The position numbers were made by a program, and so were the translations under genes. A DNA stretch of 64,000 nucleotides, taken from positions 124,001 to 188,000 of the forward strand of contig CAXXKP010000001.1 of assembly GCA_963663665.2 (NCBI GenBank), given 5' to 3'. The notes beneath the pieces were generated by a model, which was not told the origin of the DNA, ran no database searches, and saw only the letters and a program-made list of their open reading frames with translations. The number at the start of each line of letters is the position of its first letter. Position 1 is the stretch's first letter. Positions 1 to 8,570 of this stretch are shown piece after piece. Source of the DNA: SABI01 sp963663665 (GTDB taxonomy: Bacteria; Spirochaetota; Spirochaetia; Sphaerochaetales; Sphaerochaetaceae).

Positions 1-2
1 CC

Positions 3-1307
3 TCCCTTTTTTCAGGTATTTATTTAAGCGAGGAGAACACTCCCAAAGAAAATCTTAGTGCATTGCACAAACAATCGAGAATACTCATTACTACCCCGAA
101 TAGGGCAATAGATCACATTAGACGTGATAATATTGACCTTCTTACGTGTGGTCATGTAGTAGTTCTCCATTCCTTCATCCAAAATGAGGATGAAACAATC
201 CCCGACTTCAATGTACGAAAACAACTATTTATAGATGACTGCCGGTTCATCTTCACAAAAATTAATAAAGATACGTATATTGAATATTATTGTCATACCA
301 CTGGCGACCTTCAACGAGAGGTACAGGAACTATTTGATGAACAATTTACCATCTCTCTTTCTTCCTGGTACCGAAGCAGATATCCTATAACGAATATCAT
401 CTGCCAAGCTGTGAGTGCTAAATCAATTGAAGATATCCTTTACACACTTAGCGGAGACTTCTATTACGTTGTATTAGGGGAGTCAGTACCAAAAAATGCT
501 TTAAACACACGCCTCTTTAAAGCAAAATTATCACTACCATATAAATTAATCAGCAGTAGTGAGATTACACAATTACAAGAAGATGCTGGTAACCAAGCAA
601 TCACAGTCGTCCCTGTTGGGGTAACTGTTGAAGAATTGATGGAATTGGTAAAACATTTATTTACATGGGAAAGAGAAACCCATCGTATAGTCACCATTAT
701 CAAATCTAGTGAGGCAATCAAGATTACCACATCCAAGGAGACATTACTCATGGACCAAGAGACTAAACTCTCACCAACACAAGAAGATGTGACTGCAGGC
801 AAACTTCAACTTTTAGCTGCAAAAGTAAGAGTTGATTCCCAACCTGAAGAGCTTGAAGCTCTAAAAAAGGCATTCAAAAAAAATGTCCCATTCACTCAAA
901 GGGCGAATGTAAGTGCCTTTTTATTAAGAGAATACTTACAACTCAATTCACCTAAGAGAAGTAGTTCGACTGCAGAAAAGCGAAAAACACCTCTTAAGAA
1001 ACCAGCTGTTGCAAAAGTAAATGCACCAATTAAAAAAGAAGTTCCCCAACCAAGGGAACTTCCTGATGGGTCACGAACAATCTATATAAATATTGGAAAA
1101 ATGAGACGCCTTTATGCTAAAGAACTCTCTCAGATCATTTGTGATAAACTCGAAATCACTAAGGAAGAGATATACTCAATTCGTGTTCATGATAAATATT
1201 CATTTGTGACGCTAGATGGGGATAAAGCTGAAAAAGCAATTGAAATCCTTAACGGCATTGAAATCAGAGGCAGAGTTGCTGCTGTAAGTTACTCAAACAA
1301 GGAATAG
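3..1307 (+). CDS. Degenerate DEAD-box RNA helicase with DbpA RNA-binding domain (5' end outside window)
   Basis: The frame is open to the left edge, so the gene starts upstream; a TTG at 63 is unlikely to be its real start. Near the visible beginning the motif TPNRAIDHIRR matches helicase motif Ib (TPGR-IDHLRR). Where motif II (DEAD) should follow, the sequence reads VVVLHSF, so the ATP-hydrolysing acidic pair is missing, and no SAT motif follows. A long divergent middle leads to a C-terminal domain of about 75 residues (RTIYINIGKMRRLY ... RGRVAAVSYS) that fits the DbpA RNA-binding fold used to dock on 23S rRNA. A basic Lys/Pro-rich linker precedes it. Inference: an RNA-binding, ATPase-dead ribosome-associated protein. 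Family assignment is good; the function is uncertain. Confidence 0.75.
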   Translation, partial: SLFSGIYLSEENTPKENLSALHKQSRILITTPNRAIDHIRRDNIDLLTCGHVVVLHSFIQNEDETIPDFNVRKQLFIDDCRFIFTKINKDTYIEYYCHTTGDLQREVQELFDEQFTISLSSWYRSRYPITNIICQAVSAKSIEDILYTLSGDFYYVVLGESVPKNALNTRLFKAKLSLPYKLISSSEITQLQEDAGNQAITVVPVGVTVEELMELVKHLFTWERETHRIVTIIKSSEAIKITTSKETLLMDQETKLSPTQEDVTAGKLQLLAAKVRVDSQPEELEALKKAFKKNVPFTQRANVSAFLLREYLQLNSPKRSSSTAEKRKTPLKKPAVAKVNAPIKKEVPQPRELPDGSRTIYINIGKMRRLYAKELSQIICDKLEITKEEIYSIRVHDKYSFVTLDGDKAEKAIEILNGIEIRGRVAAVSYSNKE

Positions 1308-1310
1308 AGA

Positions 1311-1967
1311 TTGTTCGTCGAATCTTTTGCAATTGGGCCATTAAGAACTAATTGCTACCTGTATCACAATAGTATGGAAGCCTGGGTTATTGACCCAGGT
1401 GACTATAGTAATTTCCTGAAAAATAGAATTATTTCTCAAAACCTTCAGCTAAAAGGTATATTACTTACCCATGGCCACTTTGATCATATTCTAGGAATAA
1501 AAATTCTCACACAACATTTTCCTGATGCAGATATTTGCATTCACCCATCAGATGCACAGTATATAGGGGAAGGTGGATTAAAAAAACTACACTCCTTTTT
1601 ACAACAAGTGGATCCTTCCCTACTAGAAGTAGTAAAAGACATTGAACACGATTTCCCACATCCTACCCACCTATTTAAAGATAGAGAAGTGATTAGTGGT
1701 TGTGAATTACAAGTTCTACATACACCAGGGCATACTTCGGGTGGAGTATGCTTATATAGTGAGAGGGATGGAATCTTATTTAGTGGAGATACATTATTTC
1801 AAAATACGGTCGGAAGGACAGACTTGCCTACGGGATCCACACAAGATCTGATTACTTCGATAAAAACAAAGCTACTCACACTTAACCCTAGGACGATTGT
1901 GTATCCAGGTCATGGGAAAGAAACTACTATAGGAAGGGAAATAAAAAATAATCCATTCCTTAGGTGA
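1311..1967 (+). CDS. MBL-fold metallo-hydrolase (glyoxalase II-like)
   Basis: 218 residues. The metal-binding motif THGHFDH is at residues 53-59, followed by HTPGH (His141), SGD (Asp160) and PGHG (His201). This is the full set of dinuclear-zinc ligands of the metallo-beta-lactamase hydrolases. Length and N-terminus (NCYLY near residue 14) fit the YcbL/glyoxalase II-like group that hydrolyses thioesters such as S-lactoylglutathione, but the C-terminal substrate domain of classical GloB is absent, so the substrate is unknown. The start is TTG, 3 nt after the previous stop, with AAGGA 8 nt upstream inside the preceding gene; co-transcription is likely. It converges with the DksA/TraR gene. Confidence 0.85.
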   Translation: MFVESFAIGPLRTNCYLYHNSMEAWVIDPGDYSNFLKNRIISQNLQLKGILLTHGHFDHILGIKILTQHFPDADICIHPSDAQYIGEGGLKKLHSFLQQVDPSLLEVVKDIEHDFPHPTHLFKDREVISGCELQVLHTPGHTSGGVCLYSERDGILFSGDTLFQNTVGRTDLPTGSTQDLITSIKTKLLTLNPRTIVYPGHGKETTIGREIKNNPFLR

Positions 1968-1999
1968 TTTTACTATAACAGTTGGGAGGAGAGAAACCT

Positions 2000-2365
2000 T
2001 TACCAAGCCCGCTTTTTATTTCCCTCTTCACCACTTTTGCATGATACGCACATTACAGCGTACGGGATCGCCCTCAGACGTTCCTCTGGGATTTTAGCAC
2101 CACATTGCAGACACATACCATAACGATGATTCTTTAAACGAGCAAGTGCTGCATCAACACTCTTTAAGCGATTTGCTGCAATCTGATTGAGTGTTTCCAT
2201 TTTCTTCACCATCATATCATCGCTAGCAACATCCCCATCATCTTTAATGCCCATAGCATTGACAAGAGATCTAAAATCTTCATCTTCACTAGCAATACTT
2301 TCTACAATCTCTTGTCTCAACTCAATGAGACGTTTTTCCATCTCATCTATGAACTCTTGACTCAT
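2000..2365 (-). CDS. DksA/TraR-family C4 zinc-finger protein
   Basis: 121 residues from the ATG at 2365, which has GAGGTGG at good spacing; an in-frame GTG three codons upstream lies inside that ribosome binding site. An N-terminal helical hairpin rich in Glu and Lys is followed by a zinc finger C-x2-C (CLQCG) and, 17 residues on, C-x2-C (CVSC). DksA-type proteins bind the RNA polymerase secondary channel and, with ppGpp, tune rRNA and amino-acid promoters. The coiled-coil tip carries acidic residues (DDGD ... SDD) as in DksA, but the canonical DxxDxA tip is not obvious. Single gene, convergent with the MBL hydrolase. Confidence 0.85.
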   Translation of the reverse strand: MSQEFIDEMEKRLIELRQEIVESIASEDEDFRSLVNAMGIKDDGDVASDDMMVKKMETLNQIAANRLKSVDAALARLKNHRYGMCLQCGAKIPEERLRAIPYAVMCVSCKSGEEGNKKRAW

Positions 2366-2443
2366 ACTTACCACCTCGGCATATATACTTCAAACAGTAT
2401 CAATAAAGATGGCTATCTTTTAGTGATACGTCAAGCATTATTT

Positions 2444-3052
2444 TTAATTATTTTCTAAAAAATGATCAATTATTCTCATAAATCCTTCATATGTTGTTGT
2501 ATGAGGAAGATTTGGCTCTTCTGCAATTATTTTATCCGGAGCTCTAAATAAAGCTCCATCATCTGCATTCTTTATCATACTAAGATCATTATAAGAATCT
2601 CCTGCAGCAAGTACAGTAAAACCAATACTTTGAAGAGCAAGAACCGCATGCTTCTTCCCATCAATTTGGCGCAAAGAATATCCTTGAATTATATCTTTAT
2701 TATCAACAATAAGAGAGTTGCAAAAAATTGTAGGGTATCCTAACTTAGCCATAAGAGGAGAGGCAAACTCACTGAAGGTATCACTAAGAATGACAACTTG
2801 AGTTTTCTTTCTAAGAGCATTTAAGAAATCAATCGCACCATCTAACGGGATGAGCGTATTTATCACATCCTGAATATCACAGAGGGTAAGATTATGTTCT
2901 TTTAATATAGAAATTCTTTTTTTCATCAACACGTCATAATCTGGTTCATCACGTGTTGTAAGCATCAGTTCCTTGATTCCTGTCTTAATAGACACATTAA
3001 TCCAAATTTCAGGGACAAGCACTCCCTCTAGATCTAAACAAACAATTTTCAT
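2444..3052 (-). CDS. thrH: Phosphoserine phosphatase / phosphoserine:homoserine phosphotransferase ThrH
   Basis: 202 residues of the HAD superfamily. The N-terminus CLDLEGVLVPEIW carries the ThrH form of motif I (nucleophile Asp7, Glu9). TTRDEPDYDVLMKKRI, VILSDTF (motif II) and AAGDSYNDLSM (motif IV) follow in the right places, and the length matches Pseudomonas ThrH (about 203). The enzyme dephosphorylates phosphoserine in serine synthesis and can pass the phosphate to homoserine. It lies 3 nt downstream of the Gfo/Idh oxidoreductase on the same strand, so they are probably co-transcribed. Assignment rests on strong motif resemblance across the whole length. Confidence 0.9.
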   Translation of the reverse strand: MKIVCLDLEGVLVPEIWINVSIKTGIKELMLTTRDEPDYDVLMKKRISILKEHNLTLCDIQDVINTLIPLDGAIDFLNALRKKTQVVILSDTFSEFASPLMAKLGYPTIFCNSLIVDNKDIIQGYSLRQIDGKKHAVLALQSIGFTVLAAGDSYNDLSMIKNADDGALFRAPDKIIAEEPNLPHTTTYEGFMRIIDHFLENN

Positions 3053-3055
3053 ACG

Positions 3056-4054
3056 CTATACTCTTTCATTTTTTTTGGATTCTGCTGATTTAAATAAAGC
3101 AACAAGTGTTTTAGTCTGGTTTAAGGAGTTTTCTAAAGACCCTTTAAAAGGGAGACCATGAAAAACACTTTCATGAAAAGCATCACACTCAGCTCTATAT
3201 TGATCAACCGGATCAAAATTAACTTTTTTACCTTCAGAAGGGAAATCTCCTCTATAGAGTTCATAATACTGGCTTTTTGGATAATCACTAAAGAATGCCC
3301 TATCAAGCTCGATTCTTTGTGATTGGGTATAAAGGCTCATATGGGTGTGAGGTGGATGCTTCATACCACAACTAAAAGAGAGCCTTCCCCCACTTGGAAA
3401 TGAAAGGATCCCAGTAGTGAAATGATCAACTCCGAAGTTCTCATCTTTTTCAATCATACAGCTCACCTCTATAGGTTCTTCACCAAAGAGATAGCGCCCT
3501 ACGGCAATAGGATATACTCCGATATCCCATAGAGCACCTCCACCTACCGTATATGCATTTCTTATATTGTTTTTATCTTTGTTTGTGAGAAAAAATACTC
3601 CATTAGCATATTGAAGTTTTCCAATATCTCCACTATCGAGTAATCTTTTCACCTCATTCAATCGAGGTTGATGATACATCGCATACGCTTCACCTATCAT
3701 GAGACCTGTTTTATCTCGAAGTGCAATAAGGCGCTCAACATCTTCTACGCTCAGAGCAATCGGCTTTTCACAGAGGACATGTTTCCCACTTTTCACTGCT
3801 TTCTCTATATATTCGACATGTAGATGATTTGGTAAAGGAACATAGATAATATCTAAGGATTCATCATTAAGCATATCTTCATAAGAGCCATAGTAAGTAC
3901 TTATGCGATTATTCTTAGCATATTGTTTTGCTTTCTCAATATCCCGAGAGGCAACAGCGACGAGGTCACATAACTCGCTACTCTGTAGAGATGGGATGAG
4001 TTGGGTTTGAGCAATCTTTGCGGTTCCGAGAATTCCCCAGCGACTTTTATTCAT
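3056..4054 (-). CDS. Gfo/Idh/MocA-family NAD(P)-dependent oxidoreductase
   Basis: 332 residues. The N-terminal Rossmann fold begins WGILGTAKIA; the family signature CEKPIAL, whose Lys is catalytic, lies near residue 98. The second domain carries GGGALWDIGVYPI, typical of trans-1,2-dihydrobenzene-1,2-diol dehydrogenase or glucose-fructose oxidoreductase-like members. These enzymes oxidise or reduce sugars, polyols or related ring compounds with NAD(P). The substrate cannot be read from sequence. It is followed by thrH with only 3 nt between; upstream is cobS with about 60 nt between, so it may end a longer transcript or have its own promoter. Cytoplasmic; no signal peptide. Confidence 0.85.
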   Translation of the reverse strand: MNKSRWGILGTAKIAQTQLIPSLQSSELCDLVAVASRDIEKAKQYAKNNRISTYYGSYEDMLNDESLDIIYVPLPNHLHVEYIEKAVKSGKHVLCEKPIALSVEDVERLIALRDKTGLMIGEAYAMYHQPRLNEVKRLLDSGDIGKLQYANGVFFLTNKDKNNIRNAYTVGGGALWDIGVYPIAVGRYLFGEEPIEVSCMIEKDENFGVDHFTTGILSFPSGGRLSFSCGMKHPPHTHMSLYTQSQRIELDRAFFSDYPKSQYYELYRGDFPSEGKKVNFDPVDQYRAECDAFHESVFHGLPFKGSLENSLNQTKTLVALFKSAESKKNERV

Positions 4055-4116
4055 GATATCGTCTCCTTATTTTGGTTACCTATTTTGCCTATTTAGATCG
4101 GTCTTTGCAAGACCTT

Positions 4117-4854
4117 CTACAAAGAAGCAATAATTAACATTAATGCTTCACTTATTTCACATGTTGCCCCTAACATATCTCCTGTTATCCCATCTATCCT
4201 TTTTTTCCCTTTATACAGGATAAAAAGAGATGTAATGAACCCAACAATAAAAAGTAAGATTACTTGTAATACATATTCTTTAAAAAAGAAAGAGAGAAGC
4301 AATACCTGTAAGAAAGATATTCCTACATGGTGTATTTTTGCTTCTCCAACGATAGAGTGCGCTGTCCCTCCCTCTTTTCTTGCATATGGAGATACATGAG
4401 CTAGGAAAACAAGAAAAAATCGAGAAAAACTCATAATGAGAATAATCAGAGAAAAATTTCCATTCTCTATAACATTAGTGAGAGAAGCCACTTTTATAAT
4501 AAGTAATAAACTAATACTAATTGAACCAAAAGCACCAATATGAGAGTCCTTCATTATTTCTAATACCCTCTCTTTCGTCCAGCCTCCTCCAAAACCATCA
4601 GCCATATCTCCGAGCCCATCAAGATGGAAGGCTCTTGTAGCCCACACTAGAAAGGTTATTACAATAGAGGAGATGAGAAATGAGGAAACCCGTGAAAGAA
4701 GAAGATAGATAATACCATAACTCATTAAGCCTAGAGTGGCACCTACTATCACAAACCAATAGAGGCTTGTCACCAATGACTTACTCTCCTTTCCCGGCAC
4801 GGTAAAAATAGTAAGAGTTCTAAATGCTGTAGCAAGCCCTATTCCATATTTCAT
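4117..4854 (-). CDS. cobS: Adenosylcobinamide-GDP ribazoletransferase CobS
   Basis: 245 residues, almost entirely hydrophobic with several membrane segments. The signature FHLDGLGDMADGFGGG near residues 70-85 is the CobS active-site block, and the C-terminus has the conserved ITGDMLGATCEISE. CobS joins GDP-cobinamide to alpha-ribazole at the inner membrane to make cobalamin (or its phosphate). It overlaps cobU by four bases (ATGA), so translation is coupled. With cobU and cobT this forms a salvage operon that attaches the lower ligand to imported cobinamide; no corrin-ring genes are in the window. Confidence 0.95.
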   Translation of the reverse strand: MKYGIGLATAFRTLTIFTVPGKESKSLVTSLYWFVIVGATLGLMSYGIIYLLLSRVSSFLISSIVITFLVWATRAFHLDGLGDMADGFGGGWTKERVLEIMKDSHIGAFGSISISLLLIIKVASLTNVIENGNFSLIILIMSFSRFFLVFLAHVSPYARKEGGTAHSIVGEAKIHHVGISFLQVLLLSFFFKEYVLQVILLFIVGFITSLFILYKGKKRIDGITGDMLGATCEISEALMLIIASL

Positions 4855-5384
4855 GTTAAAGAACCTTTAAGTATTTGAGGAATCCCATAGTTCATTTTTA
4901 TAACGACATCTGCTATTGAAGCAACCTTTTGATTCATCCACCCACTTTGATCTCGATAGAGTCGAGCAAGCGCATTGTCTGGAACGATTCCTTCCCCGAC
5001 TTCATTACTGATGATAATAATGGGCATCTTTCTATCTTCTAATGCTCTATAGAAATCTTCTAATTGTGAATAAGAATCCTTCTCACCTTCATAATGAAAT
5101 AGATTACCTAGAAAAACACTTAAACAATCAATAAATAGTGTCTCATTCTCTTTCCTTCCATGAATAACAGAGGCAAGATCCATTGGCTCCTCTATAGTTT
5201 CTAAAAATATTCCTCTTCTCTTTTGTTTGTGGATCTCAATTCTCTGTTTCATTTCTTGATCGAATGGTTCGGCGGTTGCAATATAAATTCTTGGAGAAGG
5301 GAAGTTTTTGATAAGTAACTCTCCATAGCTACTTTTACCGCTTCTTGCACCACCTACAATGAATATAAGAGGAGTTTTATTCAT
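4851..5384 (-). CDS. cobU: Adenosylcobinamide kinase / guanylyltransferase CobU
   Basis: 177 residues, the usual CobU length. The P-loop GGARSGKSSYGE lies at residues 11-22, followed by RIYIATAEP and the C-terminal block GEGIVPDNALARLYRDQSG, all family hallmarks. The enzyme phosphorylates adenosylcobinamide and transfers GMP to it, giving the GDP-cobinamide used by CobS. The gene overlaps cobT at its start by eight bases and cobS at its end by four, so the three genes form one coupled transcript. Cytoplasmic. Confidence 0.95.
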   Translation of the reverse strand: MNKTPLIFIVGGARSGKSSYGELLIKNFPSPRIYIATAEPFDQEMKQRIEIHKQKRRGIFLETIEEPMDLASVIHGRKENETLFIDCLSVFLGNLFHYEGEKDSYSQLEDFYRALEDRKMPIIIISNEVGEGIVPDNALARLYRDQSGWMNQKVASIADVVIKMNYGIPQILKGSLT

Positions 5385-6477
5385 ATCTATCTTCCTTTTG
5401 TTTCATACCTTCAACTGAGTTCGTTACCTTTGCTTCACTAAAACTTTCAAGGTCATGGTACAACCTCATAGCCTGCTTTATTATCGGCCAACATAGAATT
5501 GCTCCTGTTCCTTCTCCTAAGCTCATTTCGAGGCTAAGAATTGGTTTGAGGTGCAAATATTCTAAAATAAGATGGTGACCTTTCTCTTTGCCAACATGAC
5601 TTGCTATAACATAGTTTAGAACCCTATTGTCAATAGAAGAGGCAACTAAGAGAGCACAAGATGTCACAAACCCATCAATAATAATGACCATACGATGTTT
5701 TGCTGCTTCCAATATTGATCCAACCATTGTGGCAATTTCATATCCTCCAAAAGTTCGAAGAATTTCACGAGGATCTCTCATTTCTCCGTGAAAAACTTTT
5801 GCCTGTCTGATTATCTCTATTTTGTGTTCTAATTGATTATCAAAAAGACCTGCTCCTCGACTCGTGCAGATCGAGGGGTCAATATCTAATAAAACAGAAG
5901 TAATTGCACTTGAACTGGTGGTATTACCAACACCCATCTCACCAAATAAAACAACATTACAATTCTCTGATTGTAATGTATGAATGAGTTCTCTTCCATT
6001 CTCTATTGAAGTAAGCATCTCTTTAGTACTCATTGCTGAGCCTTTTGTAAAGTTAGATGCACCATAAGCTACTTTCCTGTTGATAATAGGAAGAGATTGG
6101 TCAAAATTATAATTTACTCCACAATCTACAATCTTTACCTTCACATTTTGATCATTTGCCATTAATCCTACAGCCCCTCTGTTAGAAGAAAAGTTAATGA
6201 CTTGCTGGTATGTAATTTCTTGAGGACTGTTACTCACCCCTTCTTCAGTTATCTGGTGATCTCCTGCAAGTAAGAGAAGATTCGCATTATTGAGACGAGG
6301 TGAAATTTCATTCTGAATAAGAGCAATATGAATAACAATATCTTCTAAATATCCTAAAGAGAACTCAGGTTTTACTTTATCTGCCCATACTCGCTTCACT
6401 TCATCAACTAAAGCATAATTCAATGTAGGAATCTCAGACGAATTATCAGAAATTAACATAAATAGGAGTATAGACAT
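5377..6477 (-). CDS. cobT: Nicotinate-nucleotide:dimethylbenzimidazole phosphoribosyltransferase CobT
   Basis: 366 residues. Family blocks are LLLAGDHQITEEGVS, the central GEMGVGNTTSSSAI and the C-terminal SLGEGTGAILCWPI, which holds the catalytic Glu. CobT activates the lower-ligand base as alpha-ribazole phosphate. It is the first gene of the cobT-cobU-cobS operon. No good Shine-Dalgarno sequence precedes the ATG at 6477 or an internal ATG six codons later, so the start is uncertain by a few residues. A stem-loop (6507-6527) sits in its short leader. No cobalamin riboswitch is recognisable in the 66-base gap upstream. Confidence 0.93.
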   Translation of the reverse strand: MSILLFMLISDNSSEIPTLNYALVDEVKRVWADKVKPEFSLGYLEDIVIHIALIQNEISPRLNNANLLLLAGDHQITEEGVSNSPQEITYQQVINFSSNRGAVGLMANDQNVKVKIVDCGVNYNFDQSLPIINRKVAYGASNFTKGSAMSTKEMLTSIENGRELIHTLQSENCNVVLFGEMGVGNTTSSSAITSVLLDIDPSICTSRGAGLFDNQLEHKIEIIRQAKVFHGEMRDPREILRTFGGYEIATMVGSILEAAKHRMVIIIDGFVTSCALLVASSIDNRVLNYVIASHVGKEKGHHLILEYLHLKPILSLEMSLGEGTGAILCWPIIKQAMRLYHDLESFSEAKVTNSVEGMKQKEDRYE

Positions 6478-6506
6478 AATATAAAAGAAGTGTCTATTGA
6501 TATTCC

Positions 6507-6527
6507 CCGCAGGCTATAAGCCTACGG
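6507..6527 (-). other. Stem-loop between nucleotidase gene and cobT
   Basis: CCGTAGGC and GCCTGCGG flank a 5-base loop, giving an 8-bp stem with one G-U pair on the minus strand. No T-run follows, so it is not a standard terminator. It may be a processing or stabilising hairpin in the mRNA between the nucleotidase lipoprotein gene and cobT. Role unknown. Confidence 0.45.
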
Positions 6528-6543
6528 AGTCATAAGGTCTTAC

Positions 6544-8484
6544 TCATTCAGATAAGAGCTCCCCATATAATTTAGGATAACTGTTCTTCATACCACGTCT
6601 CACCCAAAGATTAGGAATAACGAGCCAGTTATTATCTACATAAGGAGAAATCACTTCATTATTCTCAAACTCTTTGAGAAGATAATATCTGAGGTCTTTA
6701 TCTGTGGCACTCACAAGTCGTTCATCAACCATTTCTTTCGTTAAGCCTGCAGCTTCCAAGTGACCTCCTCCTCCCTGTGCTCTGTAGGAATTGAGGGCTA
6801 CTAAATACGTTGCATCCTTTGAGAAGGTTCTCCCATCAGACAATGTCTTTATAGTTACTCTAGACCCTGCTGGCTTTGTAATATCAACTACATAATTGAT
6901 TCCACTAAAGGAGTCATAATTATAGTAGCGGGTAACTCCTTCAAAAGAATTATACCGTTCTGAGTAGATTAAGTTACCATCAGCATCTTTTTTGAAATTA
7001 ATAAGATCATCATCTAATGAAGACATTTGGTCAAACCAAGCACCATACGAGTATTCAGCCATGTCGTGAAGTTCTCTACCGGTAAGGCTCACTGTATAAA
7101 GCAGGTTCTCATACGGATAGAGACTAAACATATCTCTCACATAGACACTTCCCTCTTTTATAGTTGCGTCGAACGAAAGAGGTGCGCTGATTGAAATATC
7201 AGCTCCTGTAATATCTAATTGTATAGAATGAATTAGATCTACAAATGCAGAGTCTCCAAACATAGAATCTCTTGATGAGATTGTTTCACTAATCTTCCCC
7301 ACCTCGGCTGAAACCCAGGTTGTTACCTCATCAATAGTATCTTGGTATTTTTCCATGAGGGTTGTATCAGGTTCTATGTTATCCATCATGATAGTTTCTG
7401 GAGATAACGAGGATAAAACATAGGAGTCTTCATTCACATCATATTCAAACTTAAGAGTTACCTGTGCTACAGAGCGAGCTGCATTGAGAGCTCCCACAAT
7501 GTAGACACTCTTACCAGAGGGACTCATTACTTCCATATTAGTATCTTTATGGTCATGTCCGCTAAAAATAACATCAAAGCCTTCAACTTGCTGTGCAACA
7601 TAGACACTCGCATTCTCATATAAGGAGACGTCCTCATCATATGGAGATTCACTCACTCCAGAGTGAAACAGACCAACAATTACATCTGGATTCTCATTCT
7701 CTTGAATAATAGGAATCCATTTCTTTGCAGTTGTGACCATATCCTCAAAAAGTATCCCTTCGTAGAGATTCTTCGGGAGCCAAGAAGGAATTCCAGGAGT
7801 GGTTAAACCAAGAACAGCTATCTTCACACCATCTCTCTCTATCATTACGTAAGGATTTACAAGTGGTTCTTTTGTAATTTCATCAACAATATTAGCTCCA
7901 ACATAAGGGTAATTAGACTCATTTGCGACTTTCATATACACATCTGGACCAGCTTCAATGTCGTGGTTTCCTATAGAACTCACATCATATCTCATATCAT
8001 TATTTACCATTGATACTATATGAGGTACTTCTGTTTTTATGAAATTATAATAATAGACTAATGGTTGACCTTGTAAAACATCTCCATTATCGAGAAGAAC
8101 CACAAGTTCTCCTCTCTTTCTCATATCATTGACGTAGGTAGAGACACTCATAAGTGAGTAATCGAGATCTTTATTTTGGATAAAATCATAAGGGAATATA
8201 GTACCATGTACATCACTCGTGCTAATTAGATGTATAATCTTTTCCTCTTTAGTCGGGCTTATATCTTGTTCTACTTCTTCCACTACAGCAGGTATTGCTT
8301 TTTCTACAGTAGGAATTGGCTCAACAACCGGTTGTAATGGTTCAACCTCCTCTTGAACGGGTGTCGGTGCAAGCACAGCCGAGGGAGGTGCGATTTCTTT
8401 TACCTGAGTAGTAGTCGCACACCCACTCAATATGAGGACGATTATCAATACTGGCATCAATAATGTAGATAGATGTTTTTTCAT
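6544..8484 (-). CDS. Secreted 5'-nucleotidase / 2',3'-cyclic phosphodiesterase-like lipoprotein
   Basis: 646 residues from the ATG at 8484, chosen because GGAAGGAGAA lies 7 nt upstream; a longer frame starts inside that site. The lipoprotein signal ends in the lipobox LSGC (Cys22), followed by a flexible Pro/Glu/Val-rich linker of about 60 residues. The calcineurin-like metallophosphatase domain shows DVHGTIFPYDF, GDVLQGQP, GNHD and GHDHKD. The C-terminal 5'-nucleotidase domain follows (YPYENLLYTVSLTGRELHDMAEY, NSYRAQGGGG). Such UshA/CpdB-type proteins release phosphate and nucleosides from nucleotides outside the cytoplasm. The protein is probably tethered to a membrane. It lies upstream of the cob operon with 66 nt between. 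Confidence 0.9.
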   Translation of the reverse strand: MKKHLSTLLMPVLIIVLILSGCATTTQVKEIAPPSAVLAPTPVQEEVEPLQPVVEPIPTVEKAIPAVVEEVEQDISPTKEEKIIHLISTSDVHGTIFPYDFIQNKDLDYSLMSVSTYVNDMRKRGELVVLLDNGDVLQGQPLVYYYNFIKTEVPHIVSMVNNDMRYDVSSIGNHDIEAGPDVYMKVANESNYPYVGANIVDEITKEPLVNPYVMIERDGVKIAVLGLTTPGIPSWLPKNLYEGILFEDMVTTAKKWIPIIQENENPDVIVGLFHSGVSESPYDEDVSLYENASVYVAQQVEGFDVIFSGHDHKDTNMEVMSPSGKSVYIVGALNAARSVAQVTLKFEYDVNEDSYVLSSLSPETIMMDNIEPDTTLMEKYQDTIDEVTTWVSAEVGKISETISSRDSMFGDSAFVDLIHSIQLDITGADISISAPLSFDATIKEGSVYVRDMFSLYPYENLLYTVSLTGRELHDMAEYSYGAWFDQMSSLDDDLINFKKDADGNLIYSERYNSFEGVTRYYNYDSFSGINYVVDITKPAGSRVTIKTLSDGRTFSKDATYLVALNSYRAQGGGGHLEAAGLTKEMVDERLVSATDKDLRYYLLKEFENNEVISPYVDNNWLVIPNLWVRRGMKNSYPKLYGELLSE

Positions 8485-8570
8485 AAATTGTTCTCCTTCC
8501 TTATACAATGGTATATTTTAGTGTACTACCTATTGGAGAGATGTACAAATACAACTCTTATCTAATAAGG

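Noticed and set aside
464..802. 112-codon frame on the minus strand inside the helicase gene
   Set aside because: Lies wholly inside a well supported gene, has no ribosome binding site and its product is low-complexity, typical of an antisense shadow.
2411..2430. Terminator after thrH (AAAGAT/ATCTTT hairpin)
   Set aside because: Only six A/T-rich pairs and no T-run; too weak to call.
6478..6543. Cobalamin riboswitch before cobT
   Set aside because: The gap is only 66 bases, has no B12-box (GCCACTG-like) and shows a single short hairpin.
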